NCBI GenBank assembly: GCA_964017065.1
Contig: OZ024785.1
Location: 3,944,588-4,008,587 of the forward strand
From: Haliclona indistincta
Lineage: Eukaryota > Porifera > Demospongiae > Haplosclerida > Chalinidae
DNA length: 64,000 bases
Direction of reading: 5' to 3'
The notes below the pieces were generated by a model. That model ran no database searches, had not been told where the DNA came from, and saw only the letters and a list, made by a program, of their open reading frames with translations. Positions 24,901 to 35,906 of the stretch are shown here, piece after piece; position 1 is the stretch's first letter; the number at the start of each line of letters is the position of its first letter. The position numbers and the translations under genes are program-made.

Positions 24901-25269
24901 CAAGAACTCTCCGTAGTCGCAGTTAGCCGACAAACGACGAAGCTCGGCGACGTATTCAGCTATCGTCTCTCCTTCTTTCTGGCTCCTTTGACCAAAATAA
25001 AATCTTTCAGCAATGACTAATGGCTTAGCTTTGTATTGCTGTTCCAGGAGTTCAGTGAGCTCGCCGTAGGTCTTCGTTTCCGGCAGAACGGGCCTACAGA
25101 GGTCGCGTAGGACAGTGTACGCTGCTAGTCCCACAGAACTGAGGAGAACTGCAACTTTCTTCTCGTCAGCTGTCCCACTTGCCGTCATGAAGAGATTAAT
25201 TCTTTCTAGGTACGACGAAATTGTCTCTGCTTCTGGTGTGAACGATACGAAGAAACGTCCAGCAGCCAT
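21922..25269 (-). CDS. Gag-Pol polyprotein of the retrotransposon
   Basis: One frame, probably starting at MAAGRFF (25269; the frame is open further upstream into the LTR) and ending at TAA 21922-21924. Domains in order: gag-like region; two zinc knuckles (CYRCGKGNHTPEEC and CHNCGRTGHISPVC); retropepsin with active site DTGA; reverse transcriptase (FSKLDLSQAY, RLPFGVASAP) whose catalytic YID.. runs into the gap; an RNase H end fragment (NADGLSRLPL); integrase with an HHCC finger and a DDE core (VHLDFAG, VTDNGPQF, NGAAERFVRTFKEAM); and a C-terminal GPLTYLIKL module. The order RT-RNaseH-integrase is that of Ty3/gypsy. There is no envelope gene. Apart from the gap I see no stop or frameshift, so the copy may be active. 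Confidence 0.9.
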   Translation of the reverse strand: MAAGRFFVSFTPEAETISSYLERINLFMTASGTADEKKVAVLLSSVGLAAYTVLRDLCRPVLPETKTYGELTELLEQQYKAKPLVIAERFYFGQRSQKEGETIAEYVAELRRLSANCDYGEFLTQAIRDRLVAGIRSEVLQRQLLSKDTLTLDDAVKLSQAYEAAELNVKALKSSATDTGVSDSVGKVSVNKPSTGPCYRCGKGNHTPEECRFKTAKCHNCGRTGHISPVCRSSTRPRRGDNSKKPSKRRNKYVAVDDSSSDEVSIKQIHALGSKKNQPFHVDVLVNNQPLKMELDTGAAVSIIAESQLKRILPRIKLQPSKIKLETYSGEKMPVVGEVPVEVQYAEQTELLSFVVVAQEGPPLLGRDWLKCLRLDWRAVGAVHFVEKKLDSDLKELLSVHKAVFKSEPGTIHPYRARLQVREGATPKFCKARPVPYAIKDSLDKELDLLESSGIIQSVSHSDWAAPIVAVPKKDGRIRICGDYKLTVNPALDVDQYPLPKTQDLFSSLSGGQKFSKLDLSQAYLQLMLEEDSRHYLTINTHRGLYQFTRLPFGVASAPAIFQKTMDLLLQKLPGVVCYIDXXXXXXXXXXXXXXXXXXXXXXXXXXXXXXXXXXXXXXXXXXXXXXXXXXXXXXXXXXXXXXXXXXXHCNADGLSRLPLHQTDRTSSVPAIYNMAQIQALPVTYKNIKKCSQKDPVLSKVIRYLKSGWPAQMSDELKPYRSKRFELTMEGGVLLWGTRVVIPKKLQSTILDEIHQDHPGVVRMKTMARSYFWWPHLDKEIEKKAKGCVDCQSVKGNPPRAPLHPWVWPSKPWQRVHLDFAGPFFGKMFFISVDAHSKWPEVIEMKKTTAEKTITILRKLFSSYGLPEQIVTDNGPQFTSDEFATFLKENGIKHIRSSPYHPSSNGAAERFVRTFKEAMKAGRNDARSFQHRLASFLLTYRTSIHATTNEAPCTLFMGRKLRTRLDLLRPDLNQTVTNNQAGQKRQHDQNIHPRSFAVDDAVLIKNPKQSIPWLPGVIVKQLGPLTYLIKLDDGRLWKRHVDHLKLVPSQPPVTVTNDDDDISFKDEDLEEEFPTADSSEETKSDSPATPVIPTPPRYPRRNRRPPDRYCDTYAN
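23326..23525. other. Assembly gap (200 N) inside reverse transcriptase/RNase H
   Basis: Exactly 200 N replace the region from the RT active site to the end of RNase H. Known Ty3/gypsy proteins have over 200 residues there, so the true gap is probably about 600-800 bp. Confidence 0.9.
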
Positions 25270-25314
25270 CTTTGAGTACAGCAGCAGGGGTCGCACCAAC
25301 TCTCGTCGCCAATA

Positions 25315-25464
25315 TGTAGTATCTTTTGAGAAATAATTCTTATTATTATTATTCTGATTTGACCTGAATATGACACAGTATTTATACCAGTTCAACATGA
25401 TTGTTCAAATTTACATAATCACAGACTCCAGACATCTGGCACCAGTTGTTCGAAATATACCACA
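25315..25464 (-). repeat. 5' LTR (150 bp)
   Basis: Identical to 21750-21899; followed in element sense by the candidate primer-binding site. Confidence 0.93.
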
Positions 25465-25469
25465 AGAGG

Positions 25470-25898
25470 CGTTCTAAATTTGGGCTCCACAGACTGAGGC
25501 GTTACTTGATATTCATGTAACTATAATACTGATGCTTAGTTAGTCCTGTATTCACTGATCACCCTCTGATATCGGTTGGCTTCTGCTGAAAGAGGAGCTT
25601 GCAAAGACAAGAAAGGCTTATTCACTGTATGTGATGTTTGACAGAGTTACTTGACAACTGATAATGTCTTCATTTTCTATTTGTTGTTTCTCTATTGGGC
25701 AATGTACTAGTAACAAAGCAATCATTACTGATAATACTATGCTGAATGTGTTTTAAACAGACAGAGTGCTTTCGTTGTAAACATTATTATGTGTAGATAG
25801 CGTGGTTTCTCCGTAGTACTCCTAGATATATTGGGCTGGTCTTACAGCAAATGACCAGCCTCTCAGTCTTGTGGTAAAGATTCTTAGAAAGGAGCTCT
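25470..25898. promoter_or_regulatory. R3 upstream region shared with R1
   Basis: Part of this stretch (about 25640-25880) resembles the flank upstream of R1 (about 6930-7230). This suggests that gene and promoter were duplicated together. No core promoter element was identified. Confidence 0.35.
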
Positions 25899-27911
25899 AT
25901 GAAGCAGCAAGCATTTGCTAAGGGCTTGTTGGAATCTATATTTGTATGTTTCTGGATCACATATAGAACTGCTCATTCTGCTGGTATGTGTAGATTAATA
26001 TAATGCATGCATATCTTTAGCTAGCTTTTATAGTTCAGCTTCTTCTTTTTTCTCTAGCACTCACAGAGGGTCCAGTGTCAGTGAGTGCACTGGTTGGAGA
26101 GAATGCTCTGTTCCACTGTGCTGCAGATACTGGTGCTGCCATAGTATGGATAGTAGATGGTTTATTAGCAACTGATCCCATTATTGTGAACCGAACAATT
26201 ACTGTAAATGGTGTATCATTATCATCAGGAGCAATACAGTCCACTCTCACTGTACCAGCAACACTAGTGAACAATGGCACTACTGTACAGTGTGTGATCT
26301 ATCCTGGTTCATTGACAAGCAACAATGCTACTCTGTCTGTTCTCCCTGGTGAGCTGTGCAGTACTGATAATAATTTTGTTTTAACGTTATACAGGTATTG
26401 GTCCAGTTGGCAATGTGAGAATCAATCCATCTTTCAGTGATGTAGAATGGGATCCTCCAGCAACTGCTGGTGTACTCAGTGGTCTCTCGTATATAGTGAT
26501 TGTGATGAACAACAACACTGGTCAAGTGATTGTCAGTGACACTACCACCAACACCAGCTATCCACTACCAGTTCTTGTGTTGTGTCAGTACTATACAGCT
26601 AATGTGACAGCATTCTCATCTCAGCATCATAGTGAGAGTGTTGTTACTGTACAGAGAGCACCAGGAGGTGAGTAGTTAAATAAGTAACTGTAATGCATAA
26701 TCAAGAAGCTGTATCTATCTACCTCATGTATAGAGTACTATGTCCTTGGAGAAGTTTCACCCCCTGAGGTAGCTAGCTACAATACAACTCATCGTGCTGT
26801 CATTCTTACCATTGGTTTACAACAGGTGACAATCATAATAAAAATGTAATAATACTTAGTCTTTTATTGACAGCTTGGCGGCATTCTGGTCTGTCCTGAT
26901 CAGAAGCTGATGTTCACTGCTTATTCAATAGATGAAAGTGTTCAAAAAATAAGAGTTCAAGTATTTATAACACAACCTGGTGCAATGCAGTACATACTCT
27001 ATGTTCTAAGGAGCAATCGCTTTGCATGTGATATCATGATAGCTGATAATGACAGAACGGTTGAGTCGATAACTTTCTCTTTTAGTAAGTTAAAACAATG
27101 AGTCATTGTACATAAGTGTATGCATGGTATTAAATTCAGGTTCCTATAATGTTCAAGACTGTGATGTATCCAGTGACCAGCACACTAGCTCCATACTAGT
27201 GGAGTGTACATTTGCCATCAATTCAACAGCACCAGGGATTGTAGTGATACAAGATGACCAGAGTCAATATACCATCAACAAGACACTGCAGAGACTGCTG
27301 CAGGATAGTGATAAAGGATCTGTCAACATTACTGGTCTACCAGCAGGAGAGTATAGTGTGAGAGTGTATGACAACAGTCCAGCTACTGACAGCACTAGTG
27401 CTGCATATCAGCATTCTCAGTTAATACCCATTATGGTACTCGACACTGACTCTAGTCTGTTGAGTTTACAGCTAATACACACACACACTTTTTCAGGTAA
27501 AATTTTCATAATCGAGACATTAATTTTTTGAATTGTTTCTACAGTTGAATCAAATTCATCACCATCACCTGTTCAGTCTCCATCAAAACAAATCGACAAC
27601 AACGCAATCATACTAGCTTCCTCCATTACTACTGGACTACTGCTAGTACTGCTTGTGATACTGATTGTAGCTATTACTAGTATATTGTGTGCAGCATGTA
27701 CAATTAGACGAAAACAACATACAGGTATTTTATGACTTATTCAGTTCACTAATTATCATTGTTCATTAATTTAATAGAAACAGGTGTTATTGATCATGTA
27801 CCAGTTGATGACAATCCTGCTTACATCACAATGAAGAGGATCACCTTGAACAAGAACACTGCTTATGAGACTGTTAATATAACCAGTCATTATGAGACTG
27901 TTACATTGTAA
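25899..27911 (+). CDS. Receptor R3, Ig-FN3 receptor with ITSM-like tail
   Basis: Exons: 25899-25983 (signal MKQQAFAKGLLESIFVCFWI), 26058-26348 (Ig), 26395-26667 (FN3), 26734-26825, 26874-27084, 27140-27496, 27545-27724 (helix TGLLLVLLVILIVAITSILC) and 27778-27911 (tail). Phases all fit and the frame is open to TAA at 27909-27911. The tail has NPAYITM, NTAYETV and SHYETV, near-identical to R1 but shorter. The fifth exon lacks the CHC motif of the paralogues (SNRFAC instead). The 27140 exon is almost identical at DNA level to those of R1, R2, R4 and R5. Only 113 bp separate the stop from the R4 start codon. Confidence 0.87.
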
Positions 27912-28024
27912 TTTCAGTAAACTTGTTAATTGCATTCCGACTGTGGTTTGTCATGTGCTTATTAAAGTACCCAGCGAGAGTCTTCTAGCTGTATCGCTAG
28001 CTGAATTACTCGAGAACAGGCGCC

Positions 28025-31000
28025 ATGCTAGCCTCACTTTCCTCACTAACGGCGTTGAAGAATCATATCGCGATTGTCGGATTGCTCTTGACTTTAGTTG
28101 GATCTGCTGCTCGTGCCTGTAAGATTGTTTTCTGTTTCAGTTGTAAACATGTGCATGTACCTCGGCATGTACTCAGGTATACAATCTGTTTTCTATTCTC
28201 TAGCACTCACAGAGGGTCCAGTGTCAGTGAGTGCACTGGTTGGAGGGAATGCTCTGTTCCACTGTAGTGGTAGTGGTTTCACTATAGTATGGATAGTGGA
28301 TGGGTTAAATGCATTGAACAAGAACATTACTGATCGAAACGTCACTCAACACACATTGACACCTTCATCAGGCACAGTACAGTCCACTCTCACAGTACCA
28401 GCAACACAAGAGAACAATGTCACTACTGTACAGTGTGTGCTCTATCCTGGTGAGGTGACCAGCAACAATGCTACACTGACTGTTCTTCCAGGTGAGTTGT
28501 ACAGGAGTAATGCCATGAAGTAATTGATTTAATATTATTGTTGCAGGTATTGATCCAGTTGTCAATGTGAGGTTCACTGATACATTCAGTGCTGTACTGT
28601 GGGATCCTCCAGCAACTGCTGGTGTACTCAGTGGTCTCTCCTATATAGTGATTGTGATGAACAACAACACTGGTCAAGTGATTGTTAATGATACTACCAC
28701 CAACACTAACTATCCATTGCCTCCACTCCCATTTTGTCAGTACTACACAGCTAATGTGACAGCATTCTCATCTCAGCATCGTAGTGAGAGTGTGGTTACT
28801 GGACAAAGACAGGGAGGTGAGTAAGAAAATATTTGTAATGTGGTTTGAATGTGTTGTTACATTTTAGAGTACTACGATCTGATAAGTCCTTCAGTTGCTA
28901 GTGTAGCCATCTACAACACCACTCATCGTGCTGTTACTTTTACTGTTGAAGTAAAACAGGTGAGATGCTTTAGCATTAAGAACAACATAAACTAAGATTT
29001 TTGTCTTAGCGAGGCCTTCTGGTTTGTCCTGATCAAAACCTGATGTCTGTGACATATCCAGTGTCAGATACTTCAAATAAGACTCTTCATCCAGAGGTTG
29101 CTGGAGCACAACCTGGTGTGATACAGGACACAATCTATGTTGAAGAGAGTTGTCATTGTGCATCTGATATTATGATTGTTGATGCTGACAAAGTAAAGAC
29201 AGTTCTATTCAGTAAGTCATGACTAGTTGATGTTGTGTTTAATCTGCTCATACTGTGACAGGTTCCTATAATGTTCAAGACTGTGATGTATCCAGTGACC
29301 AGCACACTAGCTCCATACTAGTGGAGTGTACATTTGCCATCAATTCAACAGCACCAGGGATTGTAGTGATACAAGATGACCAGAGTCAATATACCATCAA
29401 CAAGACACTGCAGAGACTGCTGCAGGATAGTGATAAAGGATCTGTCAACATTACTGGTCTACCAGCAGGAGAGTATAGTGTGAGAGTGTATGACAACAGT
29501 CCAGCTACTGACAGCACTAGTGCTGCATATCAGCATTCTCAATTAATACACATTATGGGACTACCTAGTTCTAGTCCTACTTCTTCAAACATCATCCATA
29601 TACTCTCATCAGGTATTACATATTACACAAACTTTGTTGAACCATGCTCTTTTTGCGACATCTTTTCTCCAGAGTATTCCATGAGCTCCAGCTCATTTTT
29701 TAAGTTACCCATGATGAGCGACAGTGCTGTTCCTGGTGTGGGACTTGATCTACCTTGTTTATACTAATAATCTGTGATCTCTTTTTTTTATACAGCCAAC
29801 ACTACAACTATCGCTGTTACACTAACAGCAGTGTTGATTGTCATTTTGATCATCATTGTGCTGGTTACTATAATAGTGATAGCCGTCTACATCAAGTGTC
29901 GTGCACACAACGAGATCCGAATAGGTACTTTATTATCTAATATTATGGTGTGTGTTACTCATTGTTTTCCCAGGTTCACTAGAGATTAGGTATCGGAAAG
30001 AAAACGAGAACAGGTTTGTCGTATTATTAGTGAATCTTTTTGATTATGAGTTCTAATAATAATTATAGTTATGTTGAAAGAAGTGAAATGGAAATTGAAG
30101 TGTCAGCCAGTAACCATGACGCTACTTATATGGAGCTAGTTACTAGTTATCTACCTACTCCGCCCACTGATAGTCGTCATGATGAGGTGTGTGATGGGGG
30201 CACTGCCAGCACATTAATTATATTCATGCACTGAATAGGTACAGAAAAAGCTACCAGCGAAGCAACAATCACACTATGCTGATCTCCACCACTCAACTAA
30301 CCCTGCTAAACCTGCTATACCAGTTAGACCAGTACAATACGCTACTGTCAAACAACAAACTGACAACACATCCCCTAATGTCAGTCTGTTTTATGATAGT
30401 AATAGCAACATTCTCATGTGTAATAGCAACATATGATAGTAATAGAAACATTCTCATGTCTCAGAACCTTCTAAATGAACCGATGTATGCAGATCTCTAT
30501 CACTCTACAAACCCAGCAGCCGCTGTTCCACCATCAGAACTAGAACCAGTACAATATGCTGATATCAAGAAACCAGTGAAGCGATAATCACACTATGCTG
30601 ATCTCTATCACTCTACTAATCCACCAGCTCCTCCTCTACCTGTTGAACCAGTACAATATGTTACTGTTAAGGAGACGAACACCCTACACTCTGAAGCAGA
30701 TCTCATTGTGCCCAAAGAACCAGTCTATGCTGATCTCCATCACTCTACTAATCCACCAGCTCCTCCTCTATCTGTTGAACCAGTACAATATGCTGCTGTC
30801 AGAGAACAAACTGACAACATGTTACCTAATATTAATGTCAGTCTGTTTTATGTTAGTAATAGTAACATTCTCATATCATGTGTTTTAGTCTCAGAACCTT
30901 CCAAATCAACCGATGTATGCAGATCTCTATCTCTCTACAAACCCAGCAGCCGCTGCTCCACCATCAGAACTAGAACCAGTACAATATGCTGATATCAAGA

Positions 31001-31556
31001 AACCAGTGAAGCAACAATCACATTATGCTGATCTCTATCACTCTACTAATCCACCAGCTCCTTCTCTACCTGTTGAACCAGTATAATATGCTACTATCAA
31101 GAAACAAACTGCTACAGTTTCAGGGGAATCTGCAGTCTATGCTGATCTCCATCACTCTACTAATCCACCAGCTCCTCCTCTAACTGTTGGACCAGTACAA
31201 TATGCTACTGTCCAGAAACAAACTGAGAATACGTGCACGTTTCCTAATATTAATGTCAGTCTGTTTTATGTTAGTAATAGCAACATTCTCATATCATGTG
31301 TTTTAGTCTCAGAACCTTCCAAATCAACCGATGTATGCAGATCTCTATCTCTCTACAAACCCAGCAGCCGCTGCTCCACCATCAGAACTAGAACCAGTAC
31401 AATATGCTGATATCGAGAAACAAACTGACAACATGTCCCCTAATGTCAGTCTATTTATAACAATAATTAATAATAATAATAATTGAACTACAGCACTCTA
31501 CTAATCCACCAGCAGCAGAGAAGAAATTAGTTGCGTTTAGAATACCTGATAAATAA
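28025..31556 (+). CDS. Receptor R4, Ig-FN3 receptor with an array of ITIM cassettes
   Basis: Exons: 28025-28118 (signal MLASLSSLTAL..IVGLLLTLVGSA), 28204-28491 (Ig), 28547-28816 (FN3), 28868-28959, 29010-29211, 29262-29612, 29796-29924 (helix TAVLIVILIIIVLVTIIVIAVYI), 29974-30013, 30069-30186 (ATYMEL) and 30239-30379 (SHYADL, VQYATV). Three repeat-derived phase-0 exons follow (30465-30836, 30895-31254, 31313-31444), then terminal exon 31494-31556. Exon 30465 ends the frame at TAA 30585-30587 after PMYADL and VQYADI. Skipping to 31313 would instead reach TAA at 31554-31556. Several motifs fit the ITIM consensus, so an inhibitory receptor is the natural guess. Which tail is made needs transcripts. 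Confidence 0.8.
30239..31444 (+). repeat. Tandem array of tyrosine-motif tail cassettes in R4
   Basis: A coding unit (xYADL..HSTNPPAPPLPVEPVQYATV) recurs about six times. It alternates with a variant unit (PMYADLY..NPAAA..PVQYADI) preceded by the same roughly 55-bp intron. The blocks at about 30826-30995 and 31245-31413 are nearly identical. All cassette exons are multiples of three with phase-0 ends. Two single-base nonsense changes (TAA at 30585 and 31084) sit where sister cassettes have CAA. Confidence 0.85.
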
Positions 31557-33570
31557 TTGGCTGTGTTTGGCTGCTTTGAGATTCAGACAAGCTTCCACAG
31601 TGCCTATCTTCTTACCTCAATAAAGGCATCAAACACGACTTACCTGCTCTTGAAGTGCTGCCCGGGATGGTTTTACCGAGTAAAGCAAACAATACCACAG
31701 ATCTTGACATAAAAATTGGCGGATCCCTATTGTTCTGAATTTTCCTAGTCGTCGGTCTCGGACCAGTTAGCACTTAAACAGGTCTATAGTAATTTTTCAA
31801 GAATAATTTGCTTCACAAAAATCACCTAGCTTCTCTGGTTTCTCGTTCAGCTGCTATTATATTAGGTCCAGCCAACATGTATGTGCATGGCATTATAGTA
31901 ACATCCCTTTGTAGGGAAATAGTGGAGCCTCTCAAATTTTGTCACCAGTAGGATAAAATTATCCACTTCAGAGGCTGAAATAAATGTATATGCATTTTAT
32001 GCTTACACAAAGAGTCCACATAATGTGATGCCCCATTTCAGAGACCTAATTATTACAGGGTTTCATTGTATCTTAATTTTTTGTGACTGTCATAATATTA
32101 TTGTTCAGATGACTGCAGCCATTCATGCAGCTACCAGCACTCATCAATGGAGTGTGATGATACCAATAGCACTTACAGTGAGCTTTATGCAACACTGCTA
32201 TTATTTGTAGTAACTGTTCATATTTGCTTGTCTCCTCAGGATCAAAAACACAGGTCATTCCTAGCTTTAACACTGACACTATTGTCAAGATGCTTGCTAA
32301 TGAAGACAGTCACAATTAAGAATTCGTCATCCGGCAGCTTAATTTAAATAAATTCTCTTTCACTTATTAACTGATTTTGATGATCCATAGCTAGTACAAA
32401 CTGTCATTCACAATCATGATCCGTCATTGTCTCCATTATTCATGAATCTTAACCAATGATGATTTTGCTTTATACTCTTAGTCTTATCTGCATGTGAGGG
32501 TATAGCTACATGTACAATATTTAGTTTTCATCATGTTATTGATTGTCTCTTGCTGAGAACCAATGGAAGTCATCAGGGTTGCTTTACCTCATAATCATTG
32601 TGTATCGTTGTTTTAATTGTGTACTGAAGCAGGAGCAGAGATCCATACCAACTCCTTTACAACCTGCTGAACCTATTTTAAAACTAGCTCAGGTTGTTTG
32701 AAAGAAGCATTTCCTTAATGATATTCACATCTAACATAATTGCATTGAGTGGTTACCACTCAGCCAGTGCACACACTGTGGGTGTTTATGGTATATCTAC
32801 TGGACCTAAAGACGAGGCTGTGTATATGCAACCATAAACTGGCCATGTTCAAACTCACAAATCATGCAAATTAATTTATTAAAATTGATTATGTAACCGT
32901 CATGGTTATATAATATATGCATATTATTATTACATGCTGCATGCTAAGCAATTCTAGTATGCTTTTTCTACAAACAGAAAAGACACTTTAACAGGTAATA
33001 CATCTACTATACTTGACCATAATTATACCTGTTTGTTTCTTTAGCTCTTAATTTTATTCATAACCACATATTAATTATGCCTGTCATTAATATTTGCAAG
33101 TGTGCCACAATAGTTTTCCTGTATTAGTGTATTGGAGTACCATTACTTTCTATGTGATTGTTAGCAAAAGGGGCTCACACCCAGAACCATGCTCAACTTT
33201 TTGCCTAAATTTTGTTGATCTGAACATTGAATTTTCAAATGATGCTACAGTAAGTACTCAGCTAACCAAATGCATGCAGCAAGTAAGGCTGGCATGGCTT
33301 ATGACATTAAGTGGTGCTTTACAGTGAATAGAATGTTAAACCTTGTAGGTTCAATCCCATATGTATGTATTAATTTCTGAATTGCTTATTTACACATCAT
33401 TTATTGTTTGTACAATAGTAATTATTGTAACAACAGTAAGAGTTTACTTTCAGTATAACTCGTGCGGTGTGATAATAAATCCAGTTTTTAGTAAAGCCGT
33501 TGTGCATGCAACGCTGTATACGATGTTTCGTTGTAGAGTCTAGCACAATTTCACAACTCTGAATCAAATA
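31557..33570. other. Intergenic with a decayed R2-type tail exon
   Basis: Near 32109-32180 a reading DDCSHSCSYQHSSMECDDTN continuing STYSELYATL follows a good acceptor. It resembles the R2 tail exon at 15245 and includes STYSEL, which fits the ITIM consensus. Nothing joins it to a complete gene, so I treat it as an orphan exon. The rest is AT-rich with no supported coding sequence. Confidence 0.45.
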
Positions 33571-35541
33571 ATGGATTCTCTATTTACAACTGTTTTCTGT
33601 ATTTGGATGACATGTAACACTGCTCATTCTGCCTGTAAGTGTATACACTGTACTATTGGTCTATACAATACACAGTGAGAATTAAAAGCATGTATAATAT
33701 TTTGTTTCTAGCACTCACAGAGGGTCCAGTGTCAGTGAGTGCATTAGTTGGAGGGAATGCTCTGTTCCACTGTAATGGTAGTGGTGGCACTCTACTATGG
33801 ATAGTGGATGGAGCTTTAGTAACAGATCCCATCATTGTGGAGCGAGGAATAAGTAGTACAATAATATCATCATCAGGCATAATACTGTCCACTCTCACTG
33901 TACCAGCAACACAAGTGAACAATGGAACTACTGTACAGTGTGTGGCCTATCCTGGTGAGGTGACTAGCAGCAATGCTACACTGACTGTTCTTCCTGGTGA
34001 GCTGTTATGTAGGGCCGCATAGTATGTACCATGAAAGAATTTACATACAGGTATTGGTCCAGTTGTCAATTTGAGGTTCACTGATACATTCAGTGATGTA
34101 CTGTGGGATCCTCCAGCAACTGCTGGTGTACTCAGTGGTCTCTCCTATATAGTGATTGTGATGAACAACAACACTGGTCAAGTGATTGTCAGTGACACTA
34201 CCAACAACACCATCTATCCACTACCAGTTCTTCAGCTATGTCAGTACTACACAGCTAATGTGACAGCATTATCATCTCAGCATCGTAGTGATATTGTGGT
34301 TACTGGACAGAGAGTCCTAGGAGGTGAGTGAGGGGCTGTTAATTTTTGGGCTCTGAAGTGTCAATATCCTCTAGAGTACTTTAATATAGCAAATGTGTCA
34401 CAGCCAGCAATAATAATCTACAATTCCACTCATCTTGATGTTATTTTCATAATTTTCATACTACAAGTGAGTTTACACTCTATTTCTCTGTTATAATTAT
34501 TATTATATTATTTTTGTCTTAGAAAGGTGCTCTAATTTGTCCTGACCAAAAACTTACAGCTGAGACCTATCCAATTGAAGACTCAAGTAACAGAACACCA
34601 CATAAACAACTTACTATAACAGAACCTGGTGTGATACTGTATACCATCTTACTAGAAAATAGCTGTCACTGTGGATCAAACATTCTTATTATTGGCAATG
34701 AAAACAATTTGAAGAGTGTCAACTTCAGTAAGTCATGACTAGTTGATGTTGTGTTTAATCTGGTCATACTGTGACAGGTTCCTATAATGTTCAAGACTGT
34801 GATGTATCCAGTGACCAGCACACTAGCTCCATACTAGTGGAGTGTACATTTGCCATCAATTCAACAGCACCAGGGATTGTAGTGATAGAAGATGACCAGA
34901 GTCAATATACCATCAACAAGACACTGCAGAGACTGCTGCAGGATAGTGATAAAGGATCTGTCAACATTACTGGTCTACCAGCAGGAGAGTATAGTGTGAG
35001 AGTGTATGACAACAGTCCAGCTACTGACAGCACTAGTGCTGCATATCAGCATTCTCAGTTAATACACATTATGAGACTGGCTGTATATCCTGATCTTTCA
35101 AACTCTCAGTTTATGACACATTCTAATTCAATTCAAGGTTTTTTTAATAGTTTCATTACTATGCTAACTTTATTATGTGTTTTCATAGACAAACCAAGTT
35201 CCATCAATACATCACCTGCTCAGTCTCCATCACAACATGATATTATTAACAACAACACAATCGTACTAGCTTCCTCCATTACTACTGGACTAGTGTTGCT
35301 GCTGCTGCTAGGGATAACATTTGTGGTTATTTCTAGTATTGTATGTGCAGCAAATGCTATGAAGCAAAAGCAACACACTAGAGGTATAATGCATGATCAA
35401 TGAATACACTTGCTATAATGAATCTTGCTAGCTGCAGGTGTTATTGATCATGTTCCAGTTGATGATAATCCTGCTTACATCACAATGAAGAGGATCACCT
35501 TGAACAAGAACACTGCTTATGAGACTGTTAATACTGTTTGA
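33571..35541 (+). CDS. Receptor R5, Ig-FN3 receptor with short ITSM-like tail
   Basis: Exons: 33571-33634 (signal MDSLFTTVFCIWMTCNTAHSA), 33712-33996 (Ig: ALFHC..LLWIVDG..VQC), 34051-34323 (FN3), 34375-34466, 34523-34727 (CPDQ..CHC), 34778-35137, 35189-35383 (helix TGLVLLLLLGITFVVISSIVC) and 35432-35541 (tail). The frame is open to TGA at 35539-35541 and all phases fit. The tail keeps NPAYITM and NTAYETV and ends directly after them, the shortest of this tail class. Leader and helix resemble R1 and R3, while exons 4-5 resemble R6. That mosaic pattern fits exchange between neighbours. Confidence 0.87.
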
Positions 35542-35906
35542 CATGCTTGTTGCAATTACGTCATATTAATGACGTCAACGTACTTCCGGGTGGCAAACAA
35601 AGGCAGTTGCAAAAGTAATGTATTTTTACCTAAACGCCGCCTAAAATTTCGAGATGGTGCAGTCTTCGGAGCAGTCGTACCTGTCTGATGTGTTTTATAA
35701 GCTCGATGCAAACATAGATACAATATACTCAGTAGTTGGTGTACTGTATCTATGATGCAAAGCACAAAGCCCGGTATCTAGTAATTTGTGACGTCACATG
35801 CACCCGCCCTGTTCATTTCTATTGCGTGGGCGAGCTCATCTTGTGTGGTCAACGTCGGCACTAACTCAGCAAAGAGATACTAACCTTCGATAGCTAGAAA
35901 CCTTCG

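Larger units (their letters stand above)
21750..25464 (-). mobile_element. Ty3/gypsy-type LTR retrotransposon, complete ends
   Basis: Two 150-bp terminal repeats (21750-21899 and 25315-25464) appear identical base for base. They start TGT and end ACA, and are flanked by the 5-bp target duplication AGAGG (21745-21749 and 25465-25469). The element reads on the minus strand. A purine tract (GAGGAGGGAAGGAA) abuts the 3' LTR, and a candidate primer site TTGGCGACGAGAG follows the 5' LTR. Identical LTRs imply a recent insertion. It separates the 18.7-20.5 kb remnant from R3. Confidence 0.93.
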
